From Phoebastria nigripes (taxonomy: Eukaryota; Chordata; Aves; Procellariiformes; Diomedeidae), in assembly GCA_035582835.1 (NCBI GenBank), contig JAYKAV010002031.1, positions 318,007 to 382,006 of the forward strand: a DNA stretch of 64,000 bases. The letters are read 5' to 3'. This document shows, one piece after another, positions 12,601 through 27,600 of the stretch. The notes under the pieces were generated by a model. It was not told where the DNA came from. It saw nothing but the letters and a program-made list of their open reading frames with translations, and made no database searches. The position numbers were made by a program, and so were the translations under genes. Numbering within the stretch: the stretch's first letter is position 1; the number at the start of each line of letters is the position of its first letter.

Positions 12601-15600
12601 AAATCTGAAACACTATAAAAGCAACAGATCTGCCTTCCAGATGTTACTTGGAATTACTTTACAATTGCATTTTCAAATACAGTAATATCCACTGATTAAC
12701 TATAAATCCATTGATACAAAAATATCAAAAGCCGGGTTTTGCCTTGCATTTGGCAGAAATGTATTTTTTAATATTGTTGCTCTTCATTAATGGTGGTAAT
12801 GAACAACTGCTTTCTCTCCAGCTCATCATGAAAAAACATTGCCCACGCTCAAGTACTGTGCTCGGAAAGGTTTGCCATCTCAGCTATGCGTCACTGTGCC
12901 ACAAACAGTGCTCTTCATCAGACTCCTGCTCTGAATGTCTCCAGGTAACCACATTGTTATTTATTGTTTAAAAGAAAAATTAATCCTTGAGTTCTTTCTT
13001 CATTATTCAGAAACCTGTATTTCACTTCACTACAGTGTTTCCTTTGGGGAAAGGAACCCCAGTTGGTTAAATACAACATTTTTATCTTTAGATTAACACG
13101 TGAAAGAGAGTGAGAGGAAGAAGCATATAATTCATAGCACTTTCTATCTGAGTATCTCTGAGTGCTTTATTGCCAATTATTAATGAAGTCCCATGGCACT
13201 GCTCTGAAACACTTTAAATATAGGTACTTATATATACTTATAAATAAACTAAGTGACACAAAAGCCCAGGTTTTTGCCCAAAGTCATGTAGTCCAGCCAT
13301 TTCTCAGCCAGAAGCAGAGCCCCATCATCCACATAGACTCTAAGCTTTTAATAGTAGTAATACCCTCCCTGTTCTGCACAGCTTTTAATCAGTGGGCCTG
13401 AAAACAATTTAAATAGGCAGTAAATAGCATTTCCCCATTCTAGAGATGCATGTCATGGTTTTCAGAGGTCACCCACCCAGACAGTGATAGAGAGGGAAAG
13501 AGAGAGAGGTGGTTTTGGTCTTTGACACTGGTCAGTCCACCATCCCCAGTAAGAGCAGGGTGTTCCCAATACATTGTGTGCCTGCCATGATTTTTTTCCT
13601 GTAGTACACAGGCATGGCCGACATTCCTACATACACCTCCTGTGTTATGACTGCCACCAATGCTCTTGAGCTAATTAAATCTAAGCCCAGTGCCAGGGAA
13701 TGGAAATCCTTTCCCAAAGCAAATGACTGTATAGGCTTATTCAATGCATTTCAAATGTCCATTCATTCGATTAGTAATATCAAATGGACTGTTTCTGCAC
13801 CATCAATGGATCTCGAATGTAATATTTTAAAGCATGGAACTATATTGAAATTATTCTATAACATCTCAGGGTTTCTTTTTTAGAGCCATTTGTTAGCATT
13901 GAAAACAGTTTTCTATTAGGATTTAGTTCTTTTCTCATATTCAGCCTTCAGACAACTATTTCTAATCTTGCCACGTAAATGTGTGATCCAGCTGCTTACG
14001 ACGAAGGCTGTAAAATGACCTGATGATCACATTGCCAGCTATTAGTCCACAAGTGGCTGTCAGCTGAAGTTAAGGGTACCACCACCAGCCATATCTTCAG
14101 GAATCTTATTTAAGGGTCTGAAGAATTTAACTGTATCTGCATTTTTGCACCTGTCTTCAACCATTAGACAGAGATATTCAAACAGCATTATTGCAGGGTT
14201 CTCAACTCACCCTGAAAGGCAGTGGGAACTAGCTCCTAGCCATTACTTTTTCCTTTAAAAATCTTACTTGATAACTTTAAGGCATAGTGATGAAGAAGCT
14301 GTTCATTGCAGCTTTCTTGGCTATGCTTGTTCTATGAATAAAATGTCCTATTCATGAGGACAAAAAGAATTTAAAAATATTTAAAATAAGGGAATTGAAC
14401 ATACTGAAATTATCAAAGTCAAACCTCAGAATAGGCTGGGGGATGGGATATAGATAAGAGCTAGAATTGAACTCAACAGAAGATTTGGGTTTTTTTTTCA
14501 GCTACTTCATGGCTTTGCCGGAGAGGCATTGAGCAAGTCTAACACAGAAGAAATTTCCCTNGCTTTGAAAGCCCTTGGGAATGTAGGACATCCAGCCAGC
14601 ATCAAGCACATCAAGAAATTTTTGCCAGGATATGCAGCCAGTGCCTCAGATCTGCCACTTGAGGTCCATGCGACTGCTGTGATGGCCCTGAAAAACATAG
14701 GCATGAAAGACCCCAAAATGGTAAGGAAACAAAGCTGCCCCCTTTGCACTTATGATAACCCAACACAAGGCTGCTAATCAATGATGGGTGATGAGGGGAA
14801 AGCACACCTTTTTTTCAAATATAGCTGTAATATGGGTTTTTTTTAAATACTTAACCATTCCTTAGTTGGCTTGTCTTATTCCTTTTGACATTAACCTCTA
14901 GTATTTCAGACTGCAACAAAAATCCCGTTAAAAGAATACATTCATTACCCTGTTGTTGCAAACATTTATTTTCCAAGGACATTAGACAGAAAGCTAAATT
15001 ATTGACCAAAATGTGTTTAGTGCTACTTCAACTTTGGTATGTGAGAGAACCACAAAACAAGGTTTTCAGAGATTTGACATTTAATACTGAGTGTCACATC
15101 TAATTGTAATTCAAGACGAGATCTTATTGTAAATAGATACTAGAGTTTGCATCCTAATTACAAATTTACAGACATTGTGTGGGTTTAAGTCATAAACAGA
15201 ACATTTAATAAATGTGACTTTTGTCCCTGAACAAGATAATGATTAGATATCACATACAATGGTTACACAGGCATACTCTCATCCACCACAGACATCACTT
15301 TACAATCATTTTCACCTTAAAGCAATCTGCTTCTAAAAGGAAACCTTACATTTTCAAGATTTTTTTTCCTGATATTGAAATTTTTTGTTTTATATAAGAC
15401 TACTCATAATATAAAAAGTAAAAGAAAAGCTTTCATTAACTATTCTCCTACTAATCCATATCAGTTTTTCCATTATACTCATTTTTTGCATATGACTCCC
15501 AGTTTGAGTGCACATATTGATCCACAGACAATAGTGTGCCAGAGTATGCTTTTAAGCAAAAGAATAAAGAAACAATTTGCTAGAGTGCAGGAGCTAGATA

Positions 15601-18600
15601 GGGAAAAACAGAGGGGGAGGAGAGAATGGCAAGGGTAGGAGTTAGGGTATTTGCTGGGGAAGAAAAAAGCCAGTTTAGTGTTTGACAACAATGCTGTGTC
15701 CCTGATTGCCCTTTGGCCCGGCTTTCCACATGTGATGCAGACCACCCATTTTCTATGCATTTTCTTTGGAGAAAATTGATCTGGAGCAAGTTAATGACTG
15801 TGGCCGGATTTTTCATTGTTCAAAAAACCCATTTAATGCCTGGTTTGCAGCTAGCTACACACCCATATTTGAATTAAACAAACTTAATACATGGCCTGTC
15901 TTTTTTATTGTTTAATTTGAAAAGGTAGTTACATTTAGAAAGAGGCTACTGGATCCTTGTCACCATTTTTACCTTGGTATTTGATAATCAATACACGCAA
16001 ATTAATAAAACCAATCAGGGTATTTCCAAAGTTTGTTGAAGTTTTCTGCATCTGACTTTTCATTAGAGAGCGTGGACATGATTTGTCCCAGGCACACCAG
16101 GACTGCGCAGAGGGGCTGCCAGAACAGTGTTACACCATCCACATCCATTTTGAAGTTGGGGTCAAAGGCTTCAGTGCAGCTCATGGAAACTGGAAAGGTT
16201 CCAGTACAAAATTAGTCTTGATACTGAATATTGCCGGGGTCAAACACATTGGTCACAAGTAGTACTGTGGAAATTACATTCATTGCATAAACTTTCAGCT
16301 CTAAACTGCCTACATGACATAGAGATTTCTGGTAGTAAACTGGTTTTTATTCTAGCAGAAAGGGCTGTAGGAGATCAAATGATTAGAAATGAGGCATCCC
16401 TTTATGGGTAGGGATAAATGATCACTGAAACCACTTCTCAGGTATGTGATGGATCCATGAAATCTCTTTTACCTAGAGTGGTTATGCTACAGATATATTT
16501 TGCTATAGCTCAAAAAGGGATAATATATTTGATGTAGAAGTTATCCAGTGAAGTTCCTTGGCTTTGATTGTGTAGGAATTCAGCCTANATTACCATAATG
16601 CCCCTTCCAGCCCTCAGACTATGAAACCAGGAACACTGTTGCCATAATAATTAAATAATACAAATTTTAACTGCACTAGTGATGAAGAGATCATTCACCG
16701 GTGATGAATGGTTATTAGCAAATGTTCAAACATACTGTAAATTTGAATGTATCTATTGTTTTCAGGTCCAGGCTATTACCCTTGAGATTTTTCTGAATCA
16801 CAAAATTCATCCTCGCATCCGAATGTTAGCTGCAGTGGTTTTGCTTGAAACCAAGCCAGGTCTTCCAATACTGATGACATTAGCTGATGCTGTGCTGAAG
16901 GAATCTAGCATGCAAGTGGCAAGTTTCATCTACTCTCACCTGAGGGCCCTGGGCAGAAGCACAGCTCCAGATCTTCAAGTGATGTAAGGAAAACCTGGTT
17001 CCCTTCCCTAGATGAAAAACTTGTTGCAAACTAATTGAAGTGTTAATGTGCTCACTGAACTTTTTCAGGGCTTCTGCCTGCAGAATGGCTATCCGAGTAT
17101 TAAGTCCCAAATTCGACAGATCTGGATATCAGTTCAGCAAGGTTTTCCGCTTCAGTATGTTTAAAGGTAAGATTCAGAAGATTTTGTAGAGAAATATATA
17201 CAGGTCAATGTGTGAAAAAAATCGTACAGTATAAGAACCCAATTCTCCTAGCCAGCTGATTAGCTGCATGTTTTTTCCTCCATATTCTCCTATGTTCAGT
17301 GGAAAAAAAAAAAAAACAACTCAGGCTCTCCATTTGGAGAGTGTTTAAGTCCCTGTGTGTTTTGCATTGTACACTGCCAGCATGAAATTACCAGAGGGCT
17401 TGTGGGGCTCTAACCCTCCATTTTCATTAGCTGGTGAGGCACATGCTCCTGTATCAAATGCCATAGTCTCAGTGGTGCTTAACAATTTCATACCATTGTT
17501 CAGCACCAAACAAACAGAAGGGACCTAAATTACTGCTGAAGTGGATTAATTTCTGCTGGTGCTGAACACCTACAACTCTTGCTGAATTCAAATGTGATGC
17601 TAAATACTCTTCACCCCAACAGTAGTGCCCAGTGAGACAGCAAACTCTGAAAACATTCAGAGGTGACAATTCATTGCACCCATGAGCAGCTAACTCAGGC
17701 TTATTGTCTAAAGATTTTTCTTGCACCTTCCTACCAGGATTCTTTACTGGAATGAGTAGATCCATGNGTGGGATCTGGAGGCTGACCGGTTACATCAATG
17801 GGAGTTGCACATAAAAATGTAGTCAGAGCGGGGAGGACCACATTAGAAGACAGCTCTTGCTGGGCCAAATTGTAGCTATTTCTATTTTCCATGTATGTTA
17901 TTTTTCTCAGCAGAGTTTTTTTAAACAACTCTCCTATGTAAATGACCATGACAGCCTCAGTGATTTGGCATATGTAGCTGGCAGACTACGGAGATTATAT
18001 CTACAAACACGTTCTCCTTACACATGATGTTTATCTAGGAGGACTTGGATGTTTTTAGCACTTTTGTTATTCACTGGTACACATAAAGATTCTTTTCAAA
18101 GTAATCAATAGAAAAAGAGACTCTGAAACATCTGAAATCCACAGTGCTAAGTGTACAAGTACTTTTGCCTTCTTTTTGGAGGGGGGAATGGTTTAAAAGG
18201 CTTTTGTAGATCTTATTGTTGCCCTGCCCCTGTTTCATGGGTTTTGCATGACCATTTAATCTGCTCTATAATAAAAATAAATATAATACATACCACAACA
18301 ACCACAGTAATATATGATACAGATGCTTGCTGCCTCAGAGATGGAGACAGAGAATGCCCGAAGAAATACAGTCACTAACATGCACTGTGTGAACTTTTGT
18401 ACCATTTAAAATGCATTGAGGGAGAGATAAATTTTCCAGTAATATGCAGATATGTGTTTCTAGTTTTAGGTACTCATTTTCTCCTCTTAGTTTTGCTTTT
18501 AAAGTGAAGCTATCTGATTTTTCGCACAGTGAGAAAGAAGGGTGCAGTACACATGAGGGTAGCTGGCAGAGGGCTGTGTGAAATGGATTACTTTGTTCTG

Positions 18601-21600
18601 GCTGTAGCCTGGAAATGCAGCACATCAGTGAATTGCTGTTACTTCTTGGTGAAGACCAGCATCAGAAATTTTGTTACCATGCATATGTAATATTTAAACC
18701 TCTCATCCTGAAGAATAAGGAACAAGATCCTTTTCTCACACATGCTAATCTTAGACTTGGATAACTCAGTTAGCTAAATGAAGTCAATCCTCTATTACAC
18801 TGGTGTGGGAGGAGGATCCATCCTCCAGCTTACTGATTTGATTTGTCACCACTAGCCACAGGTGAAATGCGTTTCAGTGAGTCCATTCTGGAGGAGTTAC
18901 CATAGTGACGGCTGTAATGCAGTACCTATTTCCTTGCTAAAAACAAAAATGTGCCCTCAGCATCACAGATCTTTGTGGTGCTAGATGCTGAATTTTTAAT
19001 GACAGGCAATAATGTCAGCTGAATCTATCTCTAATCTGGAATCTGTCACACATGGCCACCACAAATAGTGCTTCATGGTCTACACACTGCTACTGAAAGC
19101 AAAGGGATGACCCAGGTTCTGCTCAATGTGAGGACTGACAGAATCTGACTCTCAATATGCACAGATTCATATCATTAAATGTGTACTAATGTTCATAGGT
19201 ACCAAAGACTGATCACTGATTTTTCTTTCCCTCTTCCTTGGGGCAAGACATTTAGTCAGATATATGCAGGTGCCATCACACTCTCACAGTGAAGTGGCTA
19301 CAGTGCATCATCTGACTGTGTCAGTAGGATTTTTCATTGGTAAATATTTTCTTAGAGCATTAGCGCTACGTAATGCCTGAGGTATGGAAAATATCCCTGC
19401 TCTCCTCAAGTCAATGAATTCTGCATAATCATTTAATCATTTATGAGCAACACTTCTTATTAAGTATCAGTAAGTACCATGGGTTTTTTTAACTAACAGT
19501 TTTCATGCGTTAGAACACAAAAAAAGAGCCTTAACGGATTCACTAAAAGTACCATGCCTCATTCTAGTGTCCAGTCCACATAACACCTAGGACTGTTCCA
19601 GCTAAGCTCATTCAGAGAAAAACTAGTCTTCACATTTCCAAGTCTCAAGTCAGCTTATTAGTAATGTCCCAGTGTAGTATCGCTTTGCTTTTTATTTTCT
19701 ATAGGATCAGCATTAAAACGTGAGCTTTTGTCATTTCTCCTTGCTGTCTGCTGAAGGTTCTCCACTGATTCCTCTGCCATCAATGGGGTGGCATACATAC
19801 CTGTATTTTGATTGTAGGAGCTGTTACTGGACCATGTACGTTGTAGGTAGATAGTGCCTAGCACTTTGGGTAGCACAGGAGCTTCATACAGCAGAACAGT
19901 GAAGGTGATGTAGCGAAATGCCAGTTCATACAGATTTAGTAGATTAAGTGGACTGCTTTTCCAACAGATTGTTTCTCAAATATATGAAAAGTTGGAATCT
20001 TTCCTGAGGAATTAGAAATCAAAATCAGTCCCAGCAATCTGCTACGAAACAACTTAGCATGAGGAGTAAACGAGGGTAAAGGACCATCTAGACCCCTGTC
20101 TGCATGGTCAGATTCAGAAGAGGATGGGAAAGTGTTGACTCACAAGTGAGATGATATTATCTGAAACACAGAGAGTGGCACTAGAGAAGTAATATGGGCA
20201 TGAGTATTCATNATGTCCCGCATTTGTGAACCAAGCAATAATCTTTTATTTAACGTTTGGCTAAATAATTTATGAGAATTTAGGCATTCCTTTTCTGGAA
20301 AGAGGTCAAAGACTCACTCCCTCTCATAATGTTTGAAAATACATTTCCTGCAATTCATCATTTCTGTACAGGTAGTGAAATTATTGGTCTGGATGTTCCA
20401 GGGCTCTGCAATTATCCTGGCTGCACTGGATTTCCAAAGCTGATTGCTGGTGGTGCTGGAAATTAATCAGTATATGGTGCCTATGTCTAACATGAGGATA
20501 GCAGCAATTTAACATAGGGACTCCTAAAATACTTCCCTGTCCTCCAACTAGTGTAGGAAGAGAAGAGAGAGGAGGGCTGGAAGAAAGGAAGCACGACAGG
20601 TATGCCTACATGTCATGTCAGCCTTGTTCCTCTTGAAACCTAAGGAAACTTCGAAAAGCCCTGGGATTACTTTAACTCAGAAAACAGGACTCTATAGACC
20701 TGNGCCAAGATGGGGAAGAATACATGACTGTGCTCCGCACTGATTATCTGTATCTAAGAACATTAGAGGTGATAAATCTAAAGTAGAGAAAACAAATAGA
20801 CACAAATTATGTTTGCTCAAAGTTCACTCAATAGTTAACAATTACTTAACAATTAGTGCATTTCATGTAAGGAGTTACAGCATTTGGAACTAGATGTATT
20901 AAATTGCCTCTGAGTCATTTGAGAGACAAATCTACACCTCACCATCTGTCCTTATAGGACATCTATATCACTTTCCCTAAACTATTAGCAAAGGATGGCA
21001 AATCTGTTTTCATTTCTGATCCCCTTTGTCAAGTTGCCCTAAATGATGTCTCGTGAAAGCATTTCATAAGCTGACGTTACAGAATGTGACTGGATGTAAA
21101 TGATATAGCAGAAGCAATTGGAAAAATAACATAATCACCATGCAATGAGCAGGGGGCTTGTAATTTTGCCCATTAATAGTTCAAAAATGCAGAATATTCT
21201 GTTTATGACTCTTTTATAACATCATTTTTATAGCTGCGTTTTCTGGCCTTTCCCATATCATGCTGTATCTGTTGAATTATGCAATTAGTAAATTGATACA
21301 ATCTGCACACTGTGGCTTTAAAAACTAACTGTGCTGTGTTTTACTGCCTATTTCTCTTCAGAGTTCCTTATGAGTGGACTGGCCGCTAAATATTTGGTAT
21401 TGAATAATGCGGGCAGCTTAATTCCAACGATGGCAATGTCCCAGCTGCGGACACATTTCCTTGGAAGGGTGGCTGATCCCTTGGAGGTAATTGGGTCGAC
21501 CTGCAGTTTGCCCTCTCATCCCTTCTTATGACCATCATCCAACTGGCATTTACATTTTACTTCTTCCCACAGGTGGGAATAATGGTGGAAGGACTGCAGG

Positions 21601-24600
21601 AGATGTTTGCTAAAGGTTACTCTCCTGATGGGGACTGGGAGACTGACTATGACTTCAAGGAAATCCTGAAAACAGTAAATTGTCAGGGAAAAGAAAATCT
21701 CTAAGGTATTGTTTCCCCAAATGTCCTGAAGAATCAGACTTTCTTCCTCTTCTCATGCAGCTCTCTGACTGGAAGGCATTCTCCAGTGACAAACCTTTTG
21801 CATCGGGCTACTTGAAGATGTTTGGCCAAGAGCTGTTTTTTGGTGGACTTGATAAAAACGCCATCCAAAATACATTGCAGGTATCATTTCGAAAACACCA
21901 CCACTGAAGCATCAAAAGCTTTAAAATACTCTTTCTTTCACACATTCCCTTCCTTTTTTTAACTTTTTAATTCAAAAGGGTTTTTGTCTTTAGTATTAAT
22001 CAAGGCAATTAAGGTCAAGCTTTGATCAGGATTAGCTATAATCATTGCTGGCAGACTTTCCCCTGAGGCACAGTTAATGACACGGATCATGATATTCAAG
22101 TTCTGCTTATTTAGACAAGTTGAACTCTAATTGCAGGCATGGTATGGACCTGACGAAAAAATCCCTTCAATAAGGAGAATAATCAGTAGCCTTCAAAGTG
22201 GTGTAGGGAGGCAGTGGACCAAGGCTTTACTGTCCTCTGAGATCCGTCGTATCGTGCCCACCTGCACTGGGTTCCCAACGGAGACCAGCTTCTATTACTC
22301 TTCTATCACAAAAGTGGCAGGAAATGGTAACACATTTCAAGACTTGAGCAATACAAACATGNTTGTCAGGATTGGGGGGGATTTTTAACACTTTTTTTGC
22401 TTTCTTTGTAATAGTTCAAGCACAGATTACACCTTCTCCAAAGTCTGATTTCAGATTGACTGAGTTACTAAATGCCAACATCAGGCTGCGATCCAAAATG
22501 AGTCTAAGGTAAATATTTAGTATAAAATAAAAGAATTATATTTCCAAGTGACAGAGTCCATAAAAATTCAACAGCTGTTTGCTGTCTGAACATAATTTTA
22601 CCCTCATTCTACCTTTTCAGCATGGCTAAGGAGATGACCTTTGTAATGGGGATCAACACACACGTGATCCAGGCAGGGCTNGAAGCACACACCAAAATGA
22701 ATGCTCATGTACCTGTGAATGTTTTTGCCACCGTCCATATGAAGGAAAAAAATATCAAAATTGAAATTCCACCATGTAAAGATGAGACTAACATAATTAC
22801 TNTAAGGTAAGACATAGCACTGACTATCTTTCTATGTAGCAATGCAGAGTCTTTCCAAATAAAACAGAACATTTGCTTAGGGATCTTGTCTTTGACTGAC
22901 AGCTTGGGTAACTGGCAATGATTGGTGTAGTTTATTTATTTTAAATGAAGTGACATGTACCAAAGCTTTGCTTGAAAATATGCATTACTTCCTGTGGTCT
23001 TCACCTGAAAATCCTCTTTAGGACCATTTCTCAGTCGTTGAGACCCATAAGCTTTTTGAAACAAAATGGCATAAAATTTCTATCCCAATACATATATTTA
23101 TACTGGAGACTATGGTAAGATATCAGCCAGCTGAATCCTATCAGTTATAACAGATAACCCATATCTATTTGCATGTGATGTCTTGAAGCGTAGAGGATTT
23201 GGTGTTTCTTGTGTTTTTACCTTGTTTCCCTGTGGCTGCCATTTGGTTTTCTTGCCTGTTAGGTCTACTTGATTTATTATCAGTGCATGCAATTACAATA
23301 CACTCTGGAAAACTGTTGTAGCCAGATGCCAAACAAATGAAAACAGATGGAAATACAAGCACAAAGAGAGGGAGGAAACAGAAAGAGTATGTCCAAGGAA
23401 TCAAAGCAGTAGACCAAAGCTTAGAAAACCTTCACACACACACATGAAAAAATACTGAGAAAGACAAGCTGAAAATTCATCACAAAGGAAAATGCATCAC
23501 TGAGAACAGAAATCAGCTATTATACAATCTGCAGAAATGTTAATAAGTTTCTGCTCTAGGAATACAGCCGTAACAAAAGAGCTTGGTTTCTTGATCCAGC
23601 TGCAATTAGCATTCATGGCTGCTGGCCCAGAGAAGCTCTGCAGGTCTCCTCAGTTTAGCCACCAGTTAGGCTAATCATTATTCGCCCTTGCCCTTCAATG
23701 GTCACAGACCATCCTAGTAGGCATTTGACATCACATCCTCCTCCCCAAGATGGTTCCTCCACTCCATCAAATGTGATTGTAATCAGGTTCTCTGTGCAGA
23801 GGACNCAGGGTTTCGGCAGTTCATAGAGCATCAGTTAGCTGTGTGTAAGCTGCTGGGGCACCACAGCCCAAAAGTTTTGTTCAGTTTCTTGTGAAGACCA
23901 GGACAGTCTGGTGCCAAGGTCAGCAGGGACAGCAGGCACCTGCTCTCAGGTTGGAGAGGGTGAGGTGGGTATTAATGAACACAATAAGGATGCTGAACTG
24001 GAATGAGAATATTGGGCACTGATATAGAGTTTAGAGCCTCAAGCAGAGCTACAAATGTTAACAGAAGGATCCTCCCTGCAAAGCAAAATAAAAAATATTT
24101 TCCTCCTTTGACTTAAGGGGAAATCAAATCAGACACAAAAAGGGTTAAATGCATTGCCAGAAAGCATAAANCAAGTCAGTATCAGAGGCAGGGGATTACA
24201 GCGGAGGAGTTCATGAGTTCCANCCCAAGCCCTGCTCTAGACCCTGCAGCATTATCATTTATAAAGTGAAGTAGTCAGTCAGAAATAGCTCTATAATGCC
24301 AAGTATATGAGAAAGCTAATACTCACTAGCTAACTTTTAGCACCATCAATTTTTCTCCAAAAAGCATTCCCGTTCACTGTTACAAAACAAATGGTCAGTG
24401 AAAACCACACAGAGCAATGAAACAGCAATGAGTACAAGTGAAGGCAAAGCAATAACTAGAGAATGTAACATTGAACCACATCACTGAGGAGGTCGAAGAC
24501 CAGCAAAGTAAAACCTTAAAGGTATGAAGAGAAACAAGCAGCCACGATAGAGAGAGAAAGGATACATATATATTCTATATAGAATGAGTCAAAAATTTTA

Positions 24601-27600
24601 GTTTAACATAGGCTTTCTTTTCCTTTTGCATAGATCCACCAAAGAATAAAGAACCTATTGAATTCAATATTTTAGAGATATTCTGACACCTTCCCTTATT
24701 AGCTTTAAATTCCCCATTTAAAGAAATGGTTTCTTTCATTTGTTTGTGAGCTCTGTTCAAAATATTTTAGTATTGGGCACTTTGTCTTGATGGTCAGTGG
24801 GTTACTTTCTGTAGTACCATGTCAATAAAGCTAGTTAGGATGTGATATTATTTTCCCCTTCATCTCTCACATCCAGACGCAGGAAGCAAAGAGTCTTCAA
24901 TAGCATTAAGTTCAGTTATATCCTAGACACCATACAGGTTATAACCTGTCACAGCTGTGGGATTTAAATAAATTTTCAGGATCCAAAGAGAAACTCAGGT
25001 GAGCAATCGCAGACTCTAAAGAAAAAAAAATAATTAAAACTTTGGTGATAGAGAGATTGCATTCCCAAGATAAATCAGCACATTACAGACTCAACTTTCT
25101 TTATAGCAAAAATCAGAGCAAAATAATTAATCATACCATGGAGAGAATATATAGCATGTGTTTCAATTCAATCTTATCAAAGTTAAATTTAATTAAAAAT
25201 AATAGTTATTTTTAAGGCTCTTTTAACATAATATTTGGTATACTACAGATGGCTACTTAAACATACTTTTAAACAAAATTTACAGGAAGAAGTAAAAATC
25301 AAATAAATTTCAGGGAAAAACTAGAGCCCTGTGATTAAAGTATAAATATGGAGAGCTGCCAGAGAATGCACTTTGCAAATATGTCACATATTCATAATGA
25401 CAGGCTGCTGAAGTATATACATAATCTTGAATAAAGCTTCTGTCATAGGGCTTTTTTGCTTGTTTTAACTGTAGGATAAGCAGAAATTGCTTCACATGGG
25501 CATCTTATTTATAAGATGAATTATGAAAATACAACACTGTATACAACATATATACAACACATGTAACGGAAAATGCAGAAGAGCCAGTGTACGCTGTGAG
25601 CTTGCAAGGCAGTGCNGTGTGTTTGGGGACAGAGAAGGGAAATGACTGGTGTTCCAAGTCTGTTTCTGTAACACCTTTGCACCAAGGTCAGAAGGATGAT
25701 GCGTAGGAAAGGCAGAAATTTTCATTTCACCACAGCGGAAAGAGAGCTAAAGATCTGGTTGGAGGATTGTCTCTTGCTTCTCATTTATTGAGATATGATG
25801 TCATGCTGTGCTTTAAAACCTGGGAAAATAGTTTTCCGTTGATTTTCTTTGTTTTAAACAGCCATTGAGCTCTTCTGTCCCCATGTTAGGGATGCATGTA
25901 AGGCCACACTCACTGAAACATCAGTGGGTCCAACACAGCTGAATTGCTTGTCCCTTACCCCTGCAGTGAATTTGGCTTATACTATAGCACAGCTTCTTCT
26001 CTCATCCAAAAAATACACTAATACATATTGGAAAATCTCCCTTTTATTTTTTCTCCCTTGTGTGGGATCAGAGAGAACAGATTCTTTCATACCATAGCTT
26101 TAGGCCTTCTTTGTGACTGTTTTTCTTGTTAAAGCACCAGAGCTGGCTCTTGTAGCCTATTTTTACTGTGCCGTGTGATTCTGCAGACATTGACATGTGT
26201 CACCTGTGATGCAGCTACATTTGTCGGCTCTCTGTGCTCAACAGGGAGGAATCGATCCTCCACTTTCATTAGGTGGCAGGAGTAGACTATTGGCATAAAA
26301 AATACTAAAAAAAAATGGAAAAGAAACCCCAGGACTTTCTGCTTGGAGACCCAGCCTGCAGTTCAGTGGTCATTTGAATTATTGAATGGGATTAAAATAA
26401 AAGCCATTTCCCTTTTTGTCCCTCTACCCAGATGAGCCATCTGAAATGCAAGTTGATTTGTATTTTCTTTTATCTCCTCAGCTTGTTAGGGAGAATATTT
26501 TATTTCAGATTCCATTCTTCAAGGTTCTCCTATCACCCAGCGAGGAGTGTTGCTGTCATGTCCTTATCTAAAAAAAGAGAGAGATGGAAAAGAAAACAAA
26601 GCCCACAGGTGACACACGTTTTATTGAGGTGTTCCACATGTAGTGCAATTGTGTGCTTTACAGTGCACACAGCACGGTAGGAGATTTCAAGAGGAAGAGA
26701 GGGCTATCAAATGAATACAAATTCATCTTTCAAATAGGTTAGATTGGAATTGCTCAAGCTAGTACAGTGTGGGCCATATTAAAATAGAGACCATTTTGCA
26801 GACCATCTTTCCATTCACTGTCACAAAGGCCACCTCCACTGGCAGACCACAAAAGCCCCAGAGCAAGCAGATCAACTTCATACTTGAGAAACAGCATGTG
26901 GGGAATTTTGAGCTGGATGTTAGCACTGATAAACGGCTGATAAGGTAGAATTAGCACAATGTTAATAGGGAAGTAGGTTTTTATGTCTCAAAAGTGTTCA
27001 GTATTCAAGATGTTTCTCTGACCCAAAACAAAACTCATAGTTATCACAGCACTGCAACAACTTCCATGAAGAACATGGGGTACGGAGCCAGGGGGTCAGG
27101 ATATTTAGCCGTGGGAGTCTCAGTCTCATGCTGCACCTTATACCACTCGTCCTGGATCCTGACTAATACTCTTAGAGTCCACAACACTGGAAACAATGTA
27201 CTGAACACATTTACATAAATAGGCTCTTAACCTTCCCACACATCTCTCTGTGATGTCTTGCCAAACCATGGCCAAGCCATGAGTACCAGTGAATTTAGAT
27301 CAAGCTGGAGACACTTACTTTGATGATTTCAGGCTCCTTTCTTTAATTCTGCTTTAACAGAAGTTGCACAGGAAACAGCATTCAGTAGCCACCAGTCCCC
27401 AGGTTGTTTTTTGAAGTTATGGCAGTATTTTCCCAAATATAGTGTCAAAGGAAATGAGAACTAAGTTTATCAGTGAACACACAGAAGATGAGTTTAAAAA
27501 TTTAAAAGTCCAGAAGATCAAAATAGGAGACTCAAAAATTTAATAATGTAATCCACAGTCAGGCTTCTGAGTGAGCTGTTCTTCAAGATGTTAGGCGTAC

